Below are positions 9,201 through 18,005 of a stretch of 64,000 bases of DNA, piece by piece. The stretch lies in NCBI GenBank assembly GCA_023664625.1, contig JAMPFD010000002.1:92341-156340 (forward strand), read 5' to 3'. Origin of the DNA: Bacillota bacterium. Its GTDB lineage: Bacteria > Bacteroidota > Bacteroidia > Bacteroidales > Bacteroidaceae. Position 1 is the stretch's first letter; each line of letters opens with the position of its first letter. Position numbers and translations under genes: made by a program. The notes below the pieces were generated by a model, which saw only the letters and a list, made by a program, of their open reading frames with translations, was not told where the DNA came from and did no database searches.

Positions 9201-10445
9201 AAGTGTTGACTTCCATCCTTCGGAAAGCGGAGTGACGGTACGCTTTGCCTTGCGCTGCGGAGCAGGAAACGCCACTCCCGACTTGCCCATCGGGCGTGAG
9301 GTGGCAAGGGCTATGCCACGCTGCCCGTCGTTGTTCACTGCACAGTAGAAATGGTAGACGACACCATCGTGCTTCAGGACATAGCTTTTATGGGCGAACA
9401 TCTCGTCATACTGCTTTGTAGGCCATACGAGATCCGGCCCGTCCCAGTCCTGCCAGTGGACGAGGTCGCGGGAGACCGCGAAGGTGTTGAAAGCATTGTA
9501 TTTCCTCTGCGGACTGAACGCGGAGAAATAGAACATGACATAGAGTGGCTTTTCCTTAACTATGGCAGAAGCTGTGGCGGATGCATTGCACTCACGTTCC
9601 CACTGAGTGAAATCGACAATCTGCGCATCGCCGGTGATGATTCCCGGTGCTTCATGGGTGAAGACGGGATTGCCGGGATAGCGTTCCCACTTCTTCATGT
9701 CGTTGGAGAGTGCTATGCCAATGCGCTCAGCCTTGAGATTATTCTCGGGATTGATGCCGCCGGCATTATAGAACATGACGAAACGCTTGCCGAAAGTCTT
9801 ACGTTTGTCCTCATAGACGGTGGACTTGTACTGTATCAGCTTTTCCCACCACTGTGCCCCTTTGTCATCAATGTGCAGGAGAGGCTTGCCGAGCGACTGC
9901 CATTCGTGTGCAGCAGTCACAGAGGCGTCCACACCGTTTTTCATGGCTACGTCAGTCCATGCCTGTCCTATGAACAGCGGTGCGCGGACACCCTCATATC
10001 CGGTGCCCTCACCGCCGATGTATGTCATCCAGTGCTTTCCATTATACGTGCCTATGCGGTAGTCACCGTTCCACTCCCAATTGATGAGTGACGGGAAGCC
10101 ACCGCGCTGGTTCATGTCCCATCCGTTGTCCTTGTAGTCGAGGAGGCAGCCTAACGTGCGCCAGTGGAGAAGGTCGTCGCTCTCACTCAGCCAGGTGGTG
10201 TATCCACGTCCGTCAAGTCCGTCGGAACCATTGTAAACGACGTATGTCATATACCATTTGCCGCCCTCACGGTAGACCGTGGGACAGTCTATCTTATGGC
10301 CGTTGTCAGCAGGAGCAACGACCATGCCATACTTGTATGGCGACTTCACCTCATTATAGATGTCTGTCATCACCTCTTTTGAGATCTGTTGCGCAAAGGC
10401 GGAGAGGGTAAGGAATGACAGTACGGTCAGAAGTATATGTTTCAT
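6231..10445 (-). CDS. Multimodular glycoside hydrolase: GH137-like propeller + GH2 + malectin domain
   Basis: The ATG at 10445 (MKHILLTVLSFLTLSAFAQQ) gives a clear signal peptide and 1404 residues; the frame upstream is not coding-like. Residues about 40-390 form a five-bladed-propeller glycosidase with repeated WLSESDDLLHW / ALSNDMKKWERY / AVSRDLVHWQDW motifs. Residues about 405-1000 are a GH2 enzyme: sugar-binding jelly roll, immunoglobulin-like domain and TIM barrel, with acid/base Glu796 in MWGLQNES and nucleophile Glu863 in LNGEYGAW. Residues about 1080-1230 form a malectin-like carbohydrate-binding domain (RLNCGG, SYTVELYFAEPW). Propeller-GH2 order and length recall B. thetaiotaomicron BT0996 (GH137 beta-L-arabinofuranosidase plus GH2 beta-glucuronidase of RG-II); the GH138-like neighbour supports this. 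GH137 assignment is inferred; GH2 is seen. Confidence 0.8.
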   Translation of the reverse strand: MKHILLTVLSFLTLSAFAQQISKEVMTDIYNEVKSPYKYGMVVAPADNGHKIDCPTVYREGGKWYMTYVVYNGSDGLDGRGYTTWLSESDDLLHWRTLGCLLDYKDNGWDMNQRGGFPSLINWEWNGDYRIGTYNGKHWMTYIGGEGTGYEGVRAPLFIGQAWTDVAMKNGVDASVTAAHEWQSLGKPLLHIDDKGAQWWEKLIQYKSTVYEDKRKTFGKRFVMFYNAGGINPENNLKAERIGIALSNDMKKWERYPGNPVFTHEAPGIITGDAQIVDFTQWERECNASATASAIVKEKPLYVMFYFSAFSPQRKYNAFNTFAVSRDLVHWQDWDGPDLVWPTKQYDEMFAHKSYVLKHDGVVYHFYCAVNNDGQRGIALATSRPMGKSGVAFPAPQRKAKRTVTPLSEGWKSTLVTSTDTAATGKVWTGDVPHNWDDYYGYSQKKHGNLHGSALYEKIFFASPAAGKRYFLYFEGVGSYATVTVNGKKFDRKPVGRLTYTLDVTDCIKDGDNRLTVLCDHPELITDMPWVCGGCSSEWGFSEGSQPFGIYRPVSLVETDEVRIEPFGVHVWNNETCDSVFIETEVKNYGTTAAEFEIVNNFNMASGKRVFRCTDKIRLNPGETKTVRQQAEVGSPTLWSQEDPYLYKIVSMVKRDGKTTDQVETPYGIRTFSWPLMRNDGDNRFYLNGKPVFINGTCDYDHLFGGSHAFCNEQIESRMKLIRQAGFNAYREAHQPHNLLYQQLADKQGVLFWSQFSAHIWYDTPQFRENFKQLLRQYIKERRNSPSVVMWGLQNESTLPKDFAEECTAIIKELDPARRPVTTCNGGEGSDWNVIQNWSGTYGGTALNYDKELKQPNQLLNGEYGAWRTIGLHSEAPVDSLRKEKSYSEERATDLLETKVRLAEEARDSVCGHYQWIFATHDNPGRVQPDGAYRMADKIGPVNYKGLLTSWEQPADVYYMYRSSYVSPDVDPMVYINSHTWADRFKKTGARRTDIAVYSNCDSVRLYNSGDDSRYLGRKKNARKPGTHMFWEHRLIEYNVLRAVGFRGGKAVAEDVIILDGLPQAPGFENLYAGSSVVPVAADMHPVSLQPAENENYVLRLNCGGDSYTDTFGNRWQGDNLAYSSSWDGIRASQGTISEPIHGTRDWGLFSTFRFGRHKLSYGFPLPDGSYTVELYFAEPWLGLGGGIKTDCEGERLFSVAVNGEVKAEDVDLWAEAGHAGAFRKTVEAEVKGGVLTLSFPEVKAGQAVISAIAIRTSDTSVKPLADKSEESFWAKIDGDRVEKLPKTMLPAEEEAFPASRYTLSKKKEFIITPGVAREYALRFRYKNVGAPVAAQLRIVDQKGAVLVDREMKFPTTPKKFKLVSTTTGTQINAGNYQVQLLMPGTKKPIVGATPVEFEYLEVQ

Positions 10446-10513
10446 TGTATTAAAAATATTTTTAACAGGCAGGGCATAACACCTGCCGCAAATGTTTTCG
10501 GCATTATACACAA

Positions 10514-10550
10514 CGCAGTGGGACAGAACCACAAGCCCTACCCCACTGCG
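10514..10550 (-). promoter_or_regulatory. Intercistronic hairpin between the GH138-like and GH137/GH2 genes
   Basis: CGCAGTGGG (10514-10522) pairs perfectly with CCCACTGCG (10542-10550). A second smaller stem (GGCAGG/CCTGCC, 10468-10487) lies closer to the downstream start. On the minus strand the flank is TTGTGTATAA, not a U-tract, so partial attenuation or processing is more likely than full termination. Confidence 0.45.
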
Positions 10551-10562
10551 GATTTTTCTTTA

Positions 10563-13403
10563 TTAATAGAACAGCCAGTCGATGGAGCTGTCGGCACCTG
10601 ACAGCCCGGCATCGCGCGGATTAATCTTGTCAGAGGTATAACCGAGAACGACAAGGATTCCTTTCGGCAACTGCAGACGATGCTTTCCGGCGGTGAAATT
10701 GTAAGGATGGACATTCACCTGCGGCATGCCGTTGATGCGCAGAGCAGAGGTATAGCATGGGTCTTGCTGGCCATACTCACTGGCAGTTGCGTCGATCTCG
10801 AGCTTTGGAGCACGTGCATATTTGCGCTGGTCGTCACGGAAATAGCCGACAAGGAGTGTCACCGGCTTGTCACATGTGAATTCCACTACTGTGCCTTCGT
10901 TACGCTGGGACTTGGAAGAGAAGACGTATGCCTGCATTCCTTCAAGTTCTTTGCCATAGTCTGTGACAGCGGAGTCAAGGTCGTTGAAGAGTTTTGCTCC
11001 TTTCTCAAGCCGTACCGTCGTCACGTCACCGTCAAGAGTGACCTTGGCAGGACGCAGCGGTTTGATGACATTCTTCTTGCCTTCGGAGGAAGGAGACTTC
11101 AGCTGGGCTATGTTCTTTTTGAGGTTTGCCAGTTCTTCCTCATATTTCGGAAGAAGCTCACTCCAGTGTTTCATCTTGCCGCCATCGCCGGCTATGGGCA
11201 CACGGCGCATGGAAGTCTGCATACTGTTGGCATAGAGGTATGTGTCATTTGTGAGTGAGACGAGACAGCGGTAGTGTTCCAGACCTTCTTCAAGAAGTGG
11301 CACAGCCTTGTCAAGTTCTGCAATATCATTGGTATACTTGTAATTCAGGACATGCTCACAGGCGCGCACCTTCAGTCCGAAAGCGTATGCGAACTCACGA
11401 TAGCAGTGTATATCATTGCTCAGGCGGGCAAACTCAGCATTATTCCTGCCTATATTCTTTCCGGCATCCTCTATGGCCTTAACGGCCTTGTCGCCATGTT
11501 CCATGCACTGGCTGACGATGTCAAGCGGGAGTTCTCCCACATGTTCCTTGACGTTAAGTTTAGGATTTACATTGTCAGGGAAGTTGATGTTCACCGGCAA
11601 CGGTGCGTCATGTTCCTTGGCAACATACTCAATGAGTTTCTCGCCGTCAGGGCCGCAGCTTTCGTAGAATCCGGGATAGACAGTGTATTTGTAAGGATTG
11701 ACAAGTTGTGAGCAGAACATTCCGAGCAGAAGAGTCTGCCGGTTGCCCTCCGTAATGCCGAAGCGGCGGAGGAGTTTCGGGGCTATCTCGCCACTTTCTT
11801 CCATGGCTTCACGTATCAATGCAGCATTTCCTGCTGTGGTTCCATAGGTCCGTGCCAGTTTGTTGTCCCAGTAAACTGTCTCGTCATTGCGGTCACGATG
11901 GCAGTTCCAGGCGTAGCGTCCCCATGCGGAGTACCACATCCAGTCACGGTCAAGCTGTTTCTGGCGGGAACCGTCAGCAAGCTTGTCGGCTGTATACGGC
12001 CAGTCCCAATAGGATGCCTGCGGATAGAGATGGAGAGCGTTTGCATGGTGTGCGTTGTGCATTGCGTTCACTGTCTTCTGTATGAAATCAGGGGAAGACC
12101 AACGGAACGGCTCCAGATTGGCAAGAATGTGTACGTTTGAGATATGTGTCGAGCCAAGAGCGGCAAGCGAGCGGTGGGTCTCTCCCCACGGTCCCTGCGG
12201 AGTGTAGGTTGTAAGTGACTCACCATTGTACTTGTTCATGGTATACAGATTCTTGTACAAAGGCAGTGAAGCCTCCATGACCATCTTACAGTCGGTGTCG
12301 TGAGCACGCAGAAGAATCGGCGGTTCATCTGTCCTGCCGAGTGTCGTCAATCCGTCCTTTACGGCCGGAATGATGGTTTTGGTCATCCATTCCACATCAT
12401 CTTCGTATGTGTCCATCGCCTCACCGAGGCACACAAGGAGGCCGACATTAGGATAGTTTTCTATAAATGCCTTTATGGATTTATAGGTATAATCCCGGAT
12501 GAGCGGTGTGATAGGACGGTGACGGTCCTGTGTCTTGATTCCGTAATGCTCGGCAAAAGGTTTGGAGACAAGGATGTTATAGAACATCTGTATTACGAAG
12601 ATACCGCGCTTTTCAGCTTCATGAGTGAGGAAAGCAAACACTTCCTTGTTCTTCTCAAACGTCGCATCATCGACCTCAACTGCAAAAGGATAGTCATTGA
12701 GCTTTATCAATGACGCGAAAGGGTGTCCGTTCCAAAGGTACACAGAATTCATGCGGTTCTCCACAAGCATGTCAAGATAGTCAATCCAGTGCTGCTTGTC
12801 ATAGAACCAAGGAAAGAGTTCCGGAGTGTAAGGATACTCATATACCATGCGCCCGGGCAGGAGATAAGGTTTCTGAACGCCTATACATCCGCCGCGTAGC
12901 ACCATCTCCGGTGCATCCTTAACCAGCCCGGGAAGGTCGGTTATGCCGTGTTTCTTTATCTGTTCGGCAAGTTCTCCGCAGCCGTAGATGCATCCTGTGC
13001 CGTCATTGCCGGCAACAGTGATGCGGGCTTTCAGGCCGCGCTGCTTGCTTCCGAGCGTCACGGATGTTATCGTGAAGCCTTCTTTCTTTGTTATAAAGGA
13101 ATCAACTGCCTCCACGGAATATCCACGGCGGCGGTCCTTCTGCATCTGTTTCTTGCGTGCGGCAAGTTCGGCGTTGACATCAGTGATGGTGCTGAGCATC
13201 ACACGATGTTCTGCTTTCTTGTCCTCCTTGCCGCCGGTAGTGACGACAACGGTGAAGCCCTGCTGCGTGAGTTTCTTCTTAAGATACTCCGCGGCGTAAC
13301 TTACTCTATTCCCTGCACCCTTGGGTGTCACGATGTTCACACTCTCTGCCATTGCCAGCAGTGAGAACATAAACAGGGAAATGGTTGCGATAATGTCTTT
13401 CAT
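10563..13403 (-). CDS. GH138-like exo-alpha-galacturonidase candidate
   Basis: The protein has 946 residues and a signal peptide (MKDIIATISLFMFSLLAMAE). An N-terminal alpha/beta domain (about 20-155, NIVTPKGAGNRVSYAAEYL) like those before GH67/GH20 catalytic modules precedes a TIM-barrel region (about 165-620) with NSVYLWNGHPFAS and the candidate acidic pair Glu328 (LLVCLGEAM) and Glu395 (YNGESL). The C-terminal part (about 780-946) is a beta-sandwich. Length, the 67-residue Glu-Glu spacing and its place directly next to a GH137-GH2 gene match what I recall of GH138 (BT0997 next to BT0996), an enzyme that removes galacturonic acid from RG-II side chain A. A general alpha-glucuronidase-like (GH67/GH115) identity is the alternative, but the GH115 signature is not seen. 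Confidence 0.65.
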   Translation of the reverse strand: MKDIIATISLFMFSLLAMAESVNIVTPKGAGNRVSYAAEYLKKKLTQQGFTVVVTTGGKEDKKAEHRVMLSTITDVNAELAARKKQMQKDRRRGYSVEAVDSFITKKEGFTITSVTLGSKQRGLKARITVAGNDGTGCIYGCGELAEQIKKHGITDLPGLVKDAPEMVLRGGCIGVQKPYLLPGRMVYEYPYTPELFPWFYDKQHWIDYLDMLVENRMNSVYLWNGHPFASLIKLNDYPFAVEVDDATFEKNKEVFAFLTHEAEKRGIFVIQMFYNILVSKPFAEHYGIKTQDRHRPITPLIRDYTYKSIKAFIENYPNVGLLVCLGEAMDTYEDDVEWMTKTIIPAVKDGLTTLGRTDEPPILLRAHDTDCKMVMEASLPLYKNLYTMNKYNGESLTTYTPQGPWGETHRSLAALGSTHISNVHILANLEPFRWSSPDFIQKTVNAMHNAHHANALHLYPQASYWDWPYTADKLADGSRQKQLDRDWMWYSAWGRYAWNCHRDRNDETVYWDNKLARTYGTTAGNAALIREAMEESGEIAPKLLRRFGITEGNRQTLLLGMFCSQLVNPYKYTVYPGFYESCGPDGEKLIEYVAKEHDAPLPVNINFPDNVNPKLNVKEHVGELPLDIVSQCMEHGDKAVKAIEDAGKNIGRNNAEFARLSNDIHCYREFAYAFGLKVRACEHVLNYKYTNDIAELDKAVPLLEEGLEHYRCLVSLTNDTYLYANSMQTSMRRVPIAGDGGKMKHWSELLPKYEEELANLKKNIAQLKSPSSEGKKNVIKPLRPAKVTLDGDVTTVRLEKGAKLFNDLDSAVTDYGKELEGMQAYVFSSKSQRNEGTVVEFTCDKPVTLLVGYFRDDQRKYARAPKLEIDATASEYGQQDPCYTSALRINGMPQVNVHPYNFTAGKHRLQLPKGILVVLGYTSDKINPRDAGLSGADSSIDWLFY

Positions 13404-13536
13404 ATAGCATTTTTATGATTTATTTCTTTATTTTTTCCGTGACAGAAGCGTGTCTGCCGGCTGTCGTTTCCACACCTCAGGAAGCAGCCGTTGCAACACG
13501 TTCATATTCACGCCTTTACAAACTCACTTGCAAAAG

Positions 13537-13633
13537 GTGACACTTTGCATGGCCAAACGTTACCTTTTACCGTGTCAAACGTTACCTTTCATCATGCAAA
13601 CCGTTACCTTTCATCATGCAAACCGTTACCTTT
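13537..13633 (+). repeat. 22-bp-period GTTACCTTT array, cluster B
   Basis: GTTACCTTT begins at 13559, 13581, 13603 and 13625, exactly 22 bp apart; a degenerate fifth unit (GTGACACTTT) falls in phase at 13537. The second halves of the units are catcatgcaaa in two cases. It occupies the 347-bp gap between the GH138-like start and the GH78-GH33 stop, along with the hairpin at 13691-13732; nothing else is seen there. Confidence 0.85.
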
Positions 13634-13690
13634 GACACAGCTTGCCATGACACGCCACATTGTGGAGGGTGACCGCTGACTTTGCAATTT

Positions 13691-13732
13691 GCCGGCATGA
13701 CCGGACTGACAGTCATGACCGGTCATGCCGGC
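13691..13732 (-). terminator. Hairpin downstream of the GH78-GH33 gene
   Basis: GCCGGCATGACCGG (13691-13704) is matched perfectly at 13719-13732, a 14-bp GC-rich stem with a 14-nt loop. It begins 19 nt after the stop codon. No U-tract follows, so it may stabilise the 3' end or act as an inefficient terminator inside the enzyme run. Confidence 0.5.
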
Positions 13733-13750
13733 TCTGACACAGGATAAGGT

Positions 13751-16700
13751 TTAGGGCTTGAGAACGACGCGCTTGTATGCCACACGCTGGCGTCTCCATG
13801 TATAGATGCAGTGCAGCGAGCCGTCCTTGCCTTCAATGATGGCAGGGTATGAATACTGGCTTATAGGCGAATCCTCAAGCGTCAGGAAATGCTGCCAGTG
13901 GATGCCATCGTCAGAGATTGCGAGCGAGCACGGCGTACGAGGACCCTTCGGTGTGCCGGGAAGGGTGGAGAAGTTGTTATAGATGAGCACATGGCGTCCG
14001 TCTTTCAGTGTCACGGCATCTGTTCCGGACTGATTCTGTGGCACATCAAGCAGTGTCACTCGCGTCCATGTGTCGCCGTTGTCACTACTGTATGTGGAAG
14101 CCAGTTTGCCGTTGCGTGTGCGGCCTACCGCTTGCAGACGACCGTCTTTCAGGCGCAGGATGGACGGCTGGATGCAATAGACCGGCATAGGCTTATGTTC
14201 CTTTACGGCATCGTTTGTTATCAGTGTGCCGTCAGGATTCATGTCAGTCGTGAGTATGGCCATCTCCCGCTCAACAGGACCGACATACTTCCACTTGCCT
14301 GTCTTCAGGTCCATAATCTCAAAATGGAACTTCCATCCGCCGTTACTCTCTGTACTTGAAGGACAGATAAGACGGCCGGCAACTATCTCAGGCTTATTCT
14401 TCACCGGACCTATGAATCCTCTTTCAAGCGGTTTGCGCTCACCCCATGTCTTTCCGCCGTCATTGCTTTTGACAATCCATCCTGTCCAGTCGCTGACGGA
14501 AAGGCCTATCTTAAAGAACAGCCAAAGTTCTCCTGACGGCATCTCGAAGAGCACCGGATTCCAGCAGGCCTTGCGGCGGAAATTCTTCAGTGCGCCTTCC
14601 GCCACAGTATTGTCGGCTTCTGCGGCGGCAATGCTCTTCGGTTTCTTTCCTGCCCACTCCTCTTCCTGCTCGTCATCGGCAGACTTTGTCGAGACAGGGG
14701 CTTTCTTTGCCGAATAGAAATAGCCCGGAGCGAGTTTCAAAGCCTCAGCAAGCTTTATGTAACCCTTTGCCGCCGGCGTGGATTTCTCGTTTATTCCGGC
14801 AATTTCAGCATCCTCCGTGCCGAGACGGAATACACCATCGGCGGCAAGAACCGGTTCACTCCATGTGTCAGAACCTTTTGCCTTACGCTGCGTCCAGATA
14901 CAGACATCAGGGTTACGCTCCTTTGTTCCTCCGAAATATGTTGCCACAAGGTCTCCGTTTTTCAGTTCAACGATTGAGGCAGAGTGGCATTCCGGGAAGT
15001 CTGTCTGTGCATAAACGAACTCGGCATCGGCAATCTCGGCATTCTGTACCGTAGGATTGTCAAGTGTCGGGCGTGTATTATTGTTCATCAGATTGAACTT
15101 GCTCTCAAAGGAATATGCACCGGAGCCTACGGTCTTCACCGTCCCGTCTGGAAGGTAAATGTCAGCTGTGGTATTGGCAGGTATCTCCACTTGCCAGTGA
15201 ACTCTCTCAAGATTCTTCTCCCACTTTGAGACAACCTTGCCGTAAGGAGTGTTGTATGACATGTCAACAGAGTCAAGTTCCTGAATCTCAAAGTCAGGAC
15301 GGAGCACTATGTGCTTATAGGCCACAGAGCCTTCCGCATTGCGCAGGCCGCCAAGATGCTGATAGCACCATGGCAGAAGGTCACCGAGAAGCATGACATG
15401 GTTGCCGGAATTCATGGCAGGGTTTGCCTTGTCGCCGTTCCATAGTTCCCATATTGTCGTGGCACCGTTCTCCACCATATATCCCCATGAAGGATACGAG
15501 CGGTTCGTTGCAAGAAGATATGCAACATCAGCATAGCCGTTTTCAGAGAGTCCGCGCATCAGCCATGATATTCCTATCACTCCGCAGGAGATGTGCCCCT
15601 TATTTTTCGTAATCACATCGGTAACGAGATTCTTCACGACTTCTCCTTTACAGTCCTCAGGAACGATACCGAGAGCCAGCGGGAGAAGATTAGCCGTCGA
15701 GGTGTTGTTACCATAGAACACGCTGTCAGGATAAAGCACATGTCCCGGACGCACGGACGTTCCGCGTCTGACCGTAAGGAACGCCCTGTTGAAAGCCTCT
15801 GTCATCTTCTTTTCAAGGTCGGCATATTCCTGCTTGTCGGCAGAGAATCCCTGCATGTCCGCAAACTCCTGCATAAGGCGGAGGTTACGAATCATGTAAG
15901 CTGTAGATATGAGTGCGCCGTTTGTCTTGCGGGTTTCATCCTTTGAATGGATAAGCTTCAAGTCCTCAGGCGGCACGCACCAGTCTCCATAATTGTCTTT
16001 CGTGATGATATAGTCCTCCATATAGTCATCGAAGACATGCTTCATCCACTTCCTGATGTATGGATAGGAATCCACTATAGGCTGTCTATTGCCGAACTGG
16101 CGGTAAATCATCTCACATCCGAAAGGCAGTGCTGAAGGCCATGTCACGTCGTCATTATAATATGTCCAGTATGCCGGAGCAACGTCGCAGAGGACACCGT
16201 CGTAGCGCTGTGTCTCATATATGTCGCGCATCCACTTTGAGTAAAGGCGCTCGTTTCCAAAGAGGAATGACTCGCCGAGGCATCCGACGGTATGGTCGCC
16301 GAGCCACGGCTGGCGCTCATTGCGCTGAGGGCAGTCAAGCGGGAAGCCCTTATAGTTTGACAGGATTCCCCACCACGCATTACGGTAGACATTGTTCAAA
16401 ACAGTGTTGCCGGTGGAGAAATTGCCTATAAAGTCAAGCCTGTCAGCGATCACCTGTGCTTCAAGGTCAGCGGCAGAAAGGTCCTTTATGCCCTTAACCT
16501 CCACGAAACGGAAACCATGGTATGAGAAAACTGAATGCCAAGGCCTGCCCTTCTCCATGCCGGAGCAGATATATTTATCCTCTGTCTCCGCATCACGGAG
16601 ATTTTTAATGTACAGACAGCCCTGCTCGTCAAGGCGTTCCGCATACTTTATTTTTATCGTATCACCGGCTTTCCCGCGCATGTTCATCTGCACCCAGCCG

Positions 16701-17821
16701 GCCATGTTCTGTCCGAAATCCACGATATAAGTGCCGCGTCCGGTCTTCTTCACACTTACTGGCTTTATGCGGTGGGTTACAGTCATATTTGGTGCAGTCT
16801 GCCCGTGAAGCTCACCTATGGGCAGGGTTGCACGCTCCGGCTTTTGCCATGATGAGTCGTCGTATCCCACACAGCTCCATTTGCCAAGTTCCTTGCGTGC
16901 GTCATATACCTCGCCGTCATACTCATTGTTGGAACGGATAGGTCCTTCAGCGGTTATTCTCCATTTCTCTGACGAGCCGAATTTCTGCTGTGTGCCGTCC
17001 GTATATTCCACAATGACAGTCATACGGCATGACGGCATGCCAAGGAAAGGTATCTTATAGTGCTTATGGTAGCGCGGAGGAACAGTTCTTCCGTTGCCGA
17101 GAATGACGCCCATGCAAGCCTTTCCTCCCGTCGTTGCGGAAGAGGTGATACTCTTTGTTATGTCGAATGTGTTGTATATTATGGAACGGCGGGTATCCGT
17201 CTGTGCAGGGGCAAGGACATCTGTGCCCTGTCGCTCACCATTGACATAGAACTCATAGAGCCCCAGCACACCAACGTATGCTGTGGCACGCTTGACGGTT
17301 TTTGCCGTATTCAGCTCTATCTCACCACGGAGATAGCGTGCATTGACACGTGTCTTGTAGCCTAAAGACTCTCCTTCAAGCAAATGGTCGATGCCCACCC
17401 AACGGCCTGTCCAATGGCTGTCGGCAGTCAGTCCGATGCCGAACTCCTGCGGTTCGGCCCAGTCTGTAGTACCGTTGTTGGTCTTCACCTGCACAGTCCA
17501 GAAGCAACGCTGATTGTCTTTCAAGGGCTTTCCGGCATAATTTATCCATATTGAGGCATCACTCTGCACCACGCCGGAGTCCCAAAGATCAGCCTTTCCA
17601 TCCTTCAGGAGCTCGGGAGCCGACGCAACAAGTATCCTGTAAGCTGTCTGCATAGTATTTTTCTTCGCCTCGGCAAGCTGCCAAGAGAAGCGCGGAGTGT
17701 GAGTGCTCAGTCCCAAAGGGTTCTCCATATTCTCCGTCACAAGACGCACAGCCTTGGGCTTTGCCACGGCAATGGTGATTGAGAACAACGCCAATATGGC
17801 AATAATGAGTCTTTTATTCAT
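13751..17821 (-). CDS. GH78 alpha-L-rhamnosidase fused to GH33/BNR sialidase-like module
   Basis: This 1356-residue secreted protein (signal MNKRLIIAILALFSITIAVA) has two catalytic-looking modules. Residues about 25-910 form a full GH78: N-terminal fibronectin-like domain, two beta-sandwiches and an alpha/alpha barrel with DCPQRNERQPWLGD (general acid Glu) and TTIWELWNGD (general base Glu). Residues about 930-1356 form a six-bladed BNR propeller starting FPECHSASIVELKNGDLVA, with Asp boxes KSNDGGKTW and SSDNGDTW. RG-II side chain C is Rha-alpha-1,5-Kdo, so a rhamnosidase joined to a sialidase-fold ulosonic-acid hydrolase would suit removal of chain C; I recall a similar GH78-GH33 protein in the B. 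thetaiotaomicron RG-II loci. Modules are seen; the Kdo specificity is inferred. Confidence 0.85.
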   Translation of the reverse strand: MNKRLIIAILALFSITIAVAKPKAVRLVTENMENPLGLSTHTPRFSWQLAEAKKNTMQTAYRILVASAPELLKDGKADLWDSGVVQSDASIWINYAGKPLKDNQRCFWTVQVKTNNGTTDWAEPQEFGIGLTADSHWTGRWVGIDHLLEGESLGYKTRVNARYLRGEIELNTAKTVKRATAYVGVLGLYEFYVNGERQGTDVLAPAQTDTRRSIIYNTFDITKSITSSATTGGKACMGVILGNGRTVPPRYHKHYKIPFLGMPSCRMTVIVEYTDGTQQKFGSSEKWRITAEGPIRSNNEYDGEVYDARKELGKWSCVGYDDSSWQKPERATLPIGELHGQTAPNMTVTHRIKPVSVKKTGRGTYIVDFGQNMAGWVQMNMRGKAGDTIKIKYAERLDEQGCLYIKNLRDAETEDKYICSGMEKGRPWHSVFSYHGFRFVEVKGIKDLSAADLEAQVIADRLDFIGNFSTGNTVLNNVYRNAWWGILSNYKGFPLDCPQRNERQPWLGDHTVGCLGESFLFGNERLYSKWMRDIYETQRYDGVLCDVAPAYWTYYNDDVTWPSALPFGCEMIYRQFGNRQPIVDSYPYIRKWMKHVFDDYMEDYIITKDNYGDWCVPPEDLKLIHSKDETRKTNGALISTAYMIRNLRLMQEFADMQGFSADKQEYADLEKKMTEAFNRAFLTVRRGTSVRPGHVLYPDSVFYGNNTSTANLLPLALGIVPEDCKGEVVKNLVTDVITKNKGHISCGVIGISWLMRGLSENGYADVAYLLATNRSYPSWGYMVENGATTIWELWNGDKANPAMNSGNHVMLLGDLLPWCYQHLGGLRNAEGSVAYKHIVLRPDFEIQELDSVDMSYNTPYGKVVSKWEKNLERVHWQVEIPANTTADIYLPDGTVKTVGSGAYSFESKFNLMNNNTRPTLDNPTVQNAEIADAEFVYAQTDFPECHSASIVELKNGDLVATYFGGTKERNPDVCIWTQRKAKGSDTWSEPVLAADGVFRLGTEDAEIAGINEKSTPAAKGYIKLAEALKLAPGYFYSAKKAPVSTKSADDEQEEEWAGKKPKSIAAAEADNTVAEGALKNFRRKACWNPVLFEMPSGELWLFFKIGLSVSDWTGWIVKSNDGGKTWGERKPLERGFIGPVKNKPEIVAGRLICPSSTESNGGWKFHFEIMDLKTGKWKYVGPVEREMAILTTDMNPDGTLITNDAVKEHKPMPVYCIQPSILRLKDGRLQAVGRTRNGKLASTYSSDNGDTWTRVTLLDVPQNQSGTDAVTLKDGRHVLIYNNFSTLPGTPKGPRTPCSLAISDDGIHWQHFLTLEDSPISQYSYPAIIEGKDGSLHCIYTWRRQRVAYKRVVLKP

Positions 17822-17853
17822 ATAAGGTCAGTTGTATAGATTATGTTCTTTCG

Positions 17854-17861
17854 CAAAATTA
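17854..17861 (-). promoter_or_regulatory. Possible promoter of the GH78-GH33 gene
   Basis: TAATTTTG (minus strand) fits the TAnnTTTG -7 box and lies 33 nt before the start codon. The -33 element is only CTTG at 18-bp spacing. It suggests that the downstream half of the enzyme run has its own promoter. Confidence 0.45.
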
Positions 17862-17893
17862 ATATATTGCTTTTTGTGACAAGAAACGGTATT

Positions 17894-17960
17894 TAGTAAC
17901 TAACGAGCATTAATTTCCATTGAGCAGTTTATACTACAATTAATTTCCAGCAGTTACTTA
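17894..17960. repeat. MITE-like short inverted repeat
   Basis: The copy runs from tagtaactaacgagcattaa to ttccagcagttactta. The ends resemble the aagtaactg...cagttactt termini of the copies at 42770 and 46535. It lies in the gap between the BNR gene and the GH78-GH33 gene, just upstream of the latter's promoter. Confidence 0.5.
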
Positions 17961-18005
17961 CAAGCCACATTACACAACATTCTGTCACAAAAAGCAACTT
18001 CTTTG

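Noticed and set aside
10563-13403. GH115 or GH67 alpha-glucuronidase
   Set aside because: N-terminal domain is similar in kind, but the GH115 signature is not seen, and the neighbour gene and the Glu spacing fit GH138 better. Not excluded with certainty.
13537-13633. The 22-bp repeats as a CRISPR array
   Set aside because: The whole 22-bp unit repeats with drift and there are no unique spacers; the unit is too short for a repeat-spacer pair and no cas genes are present.
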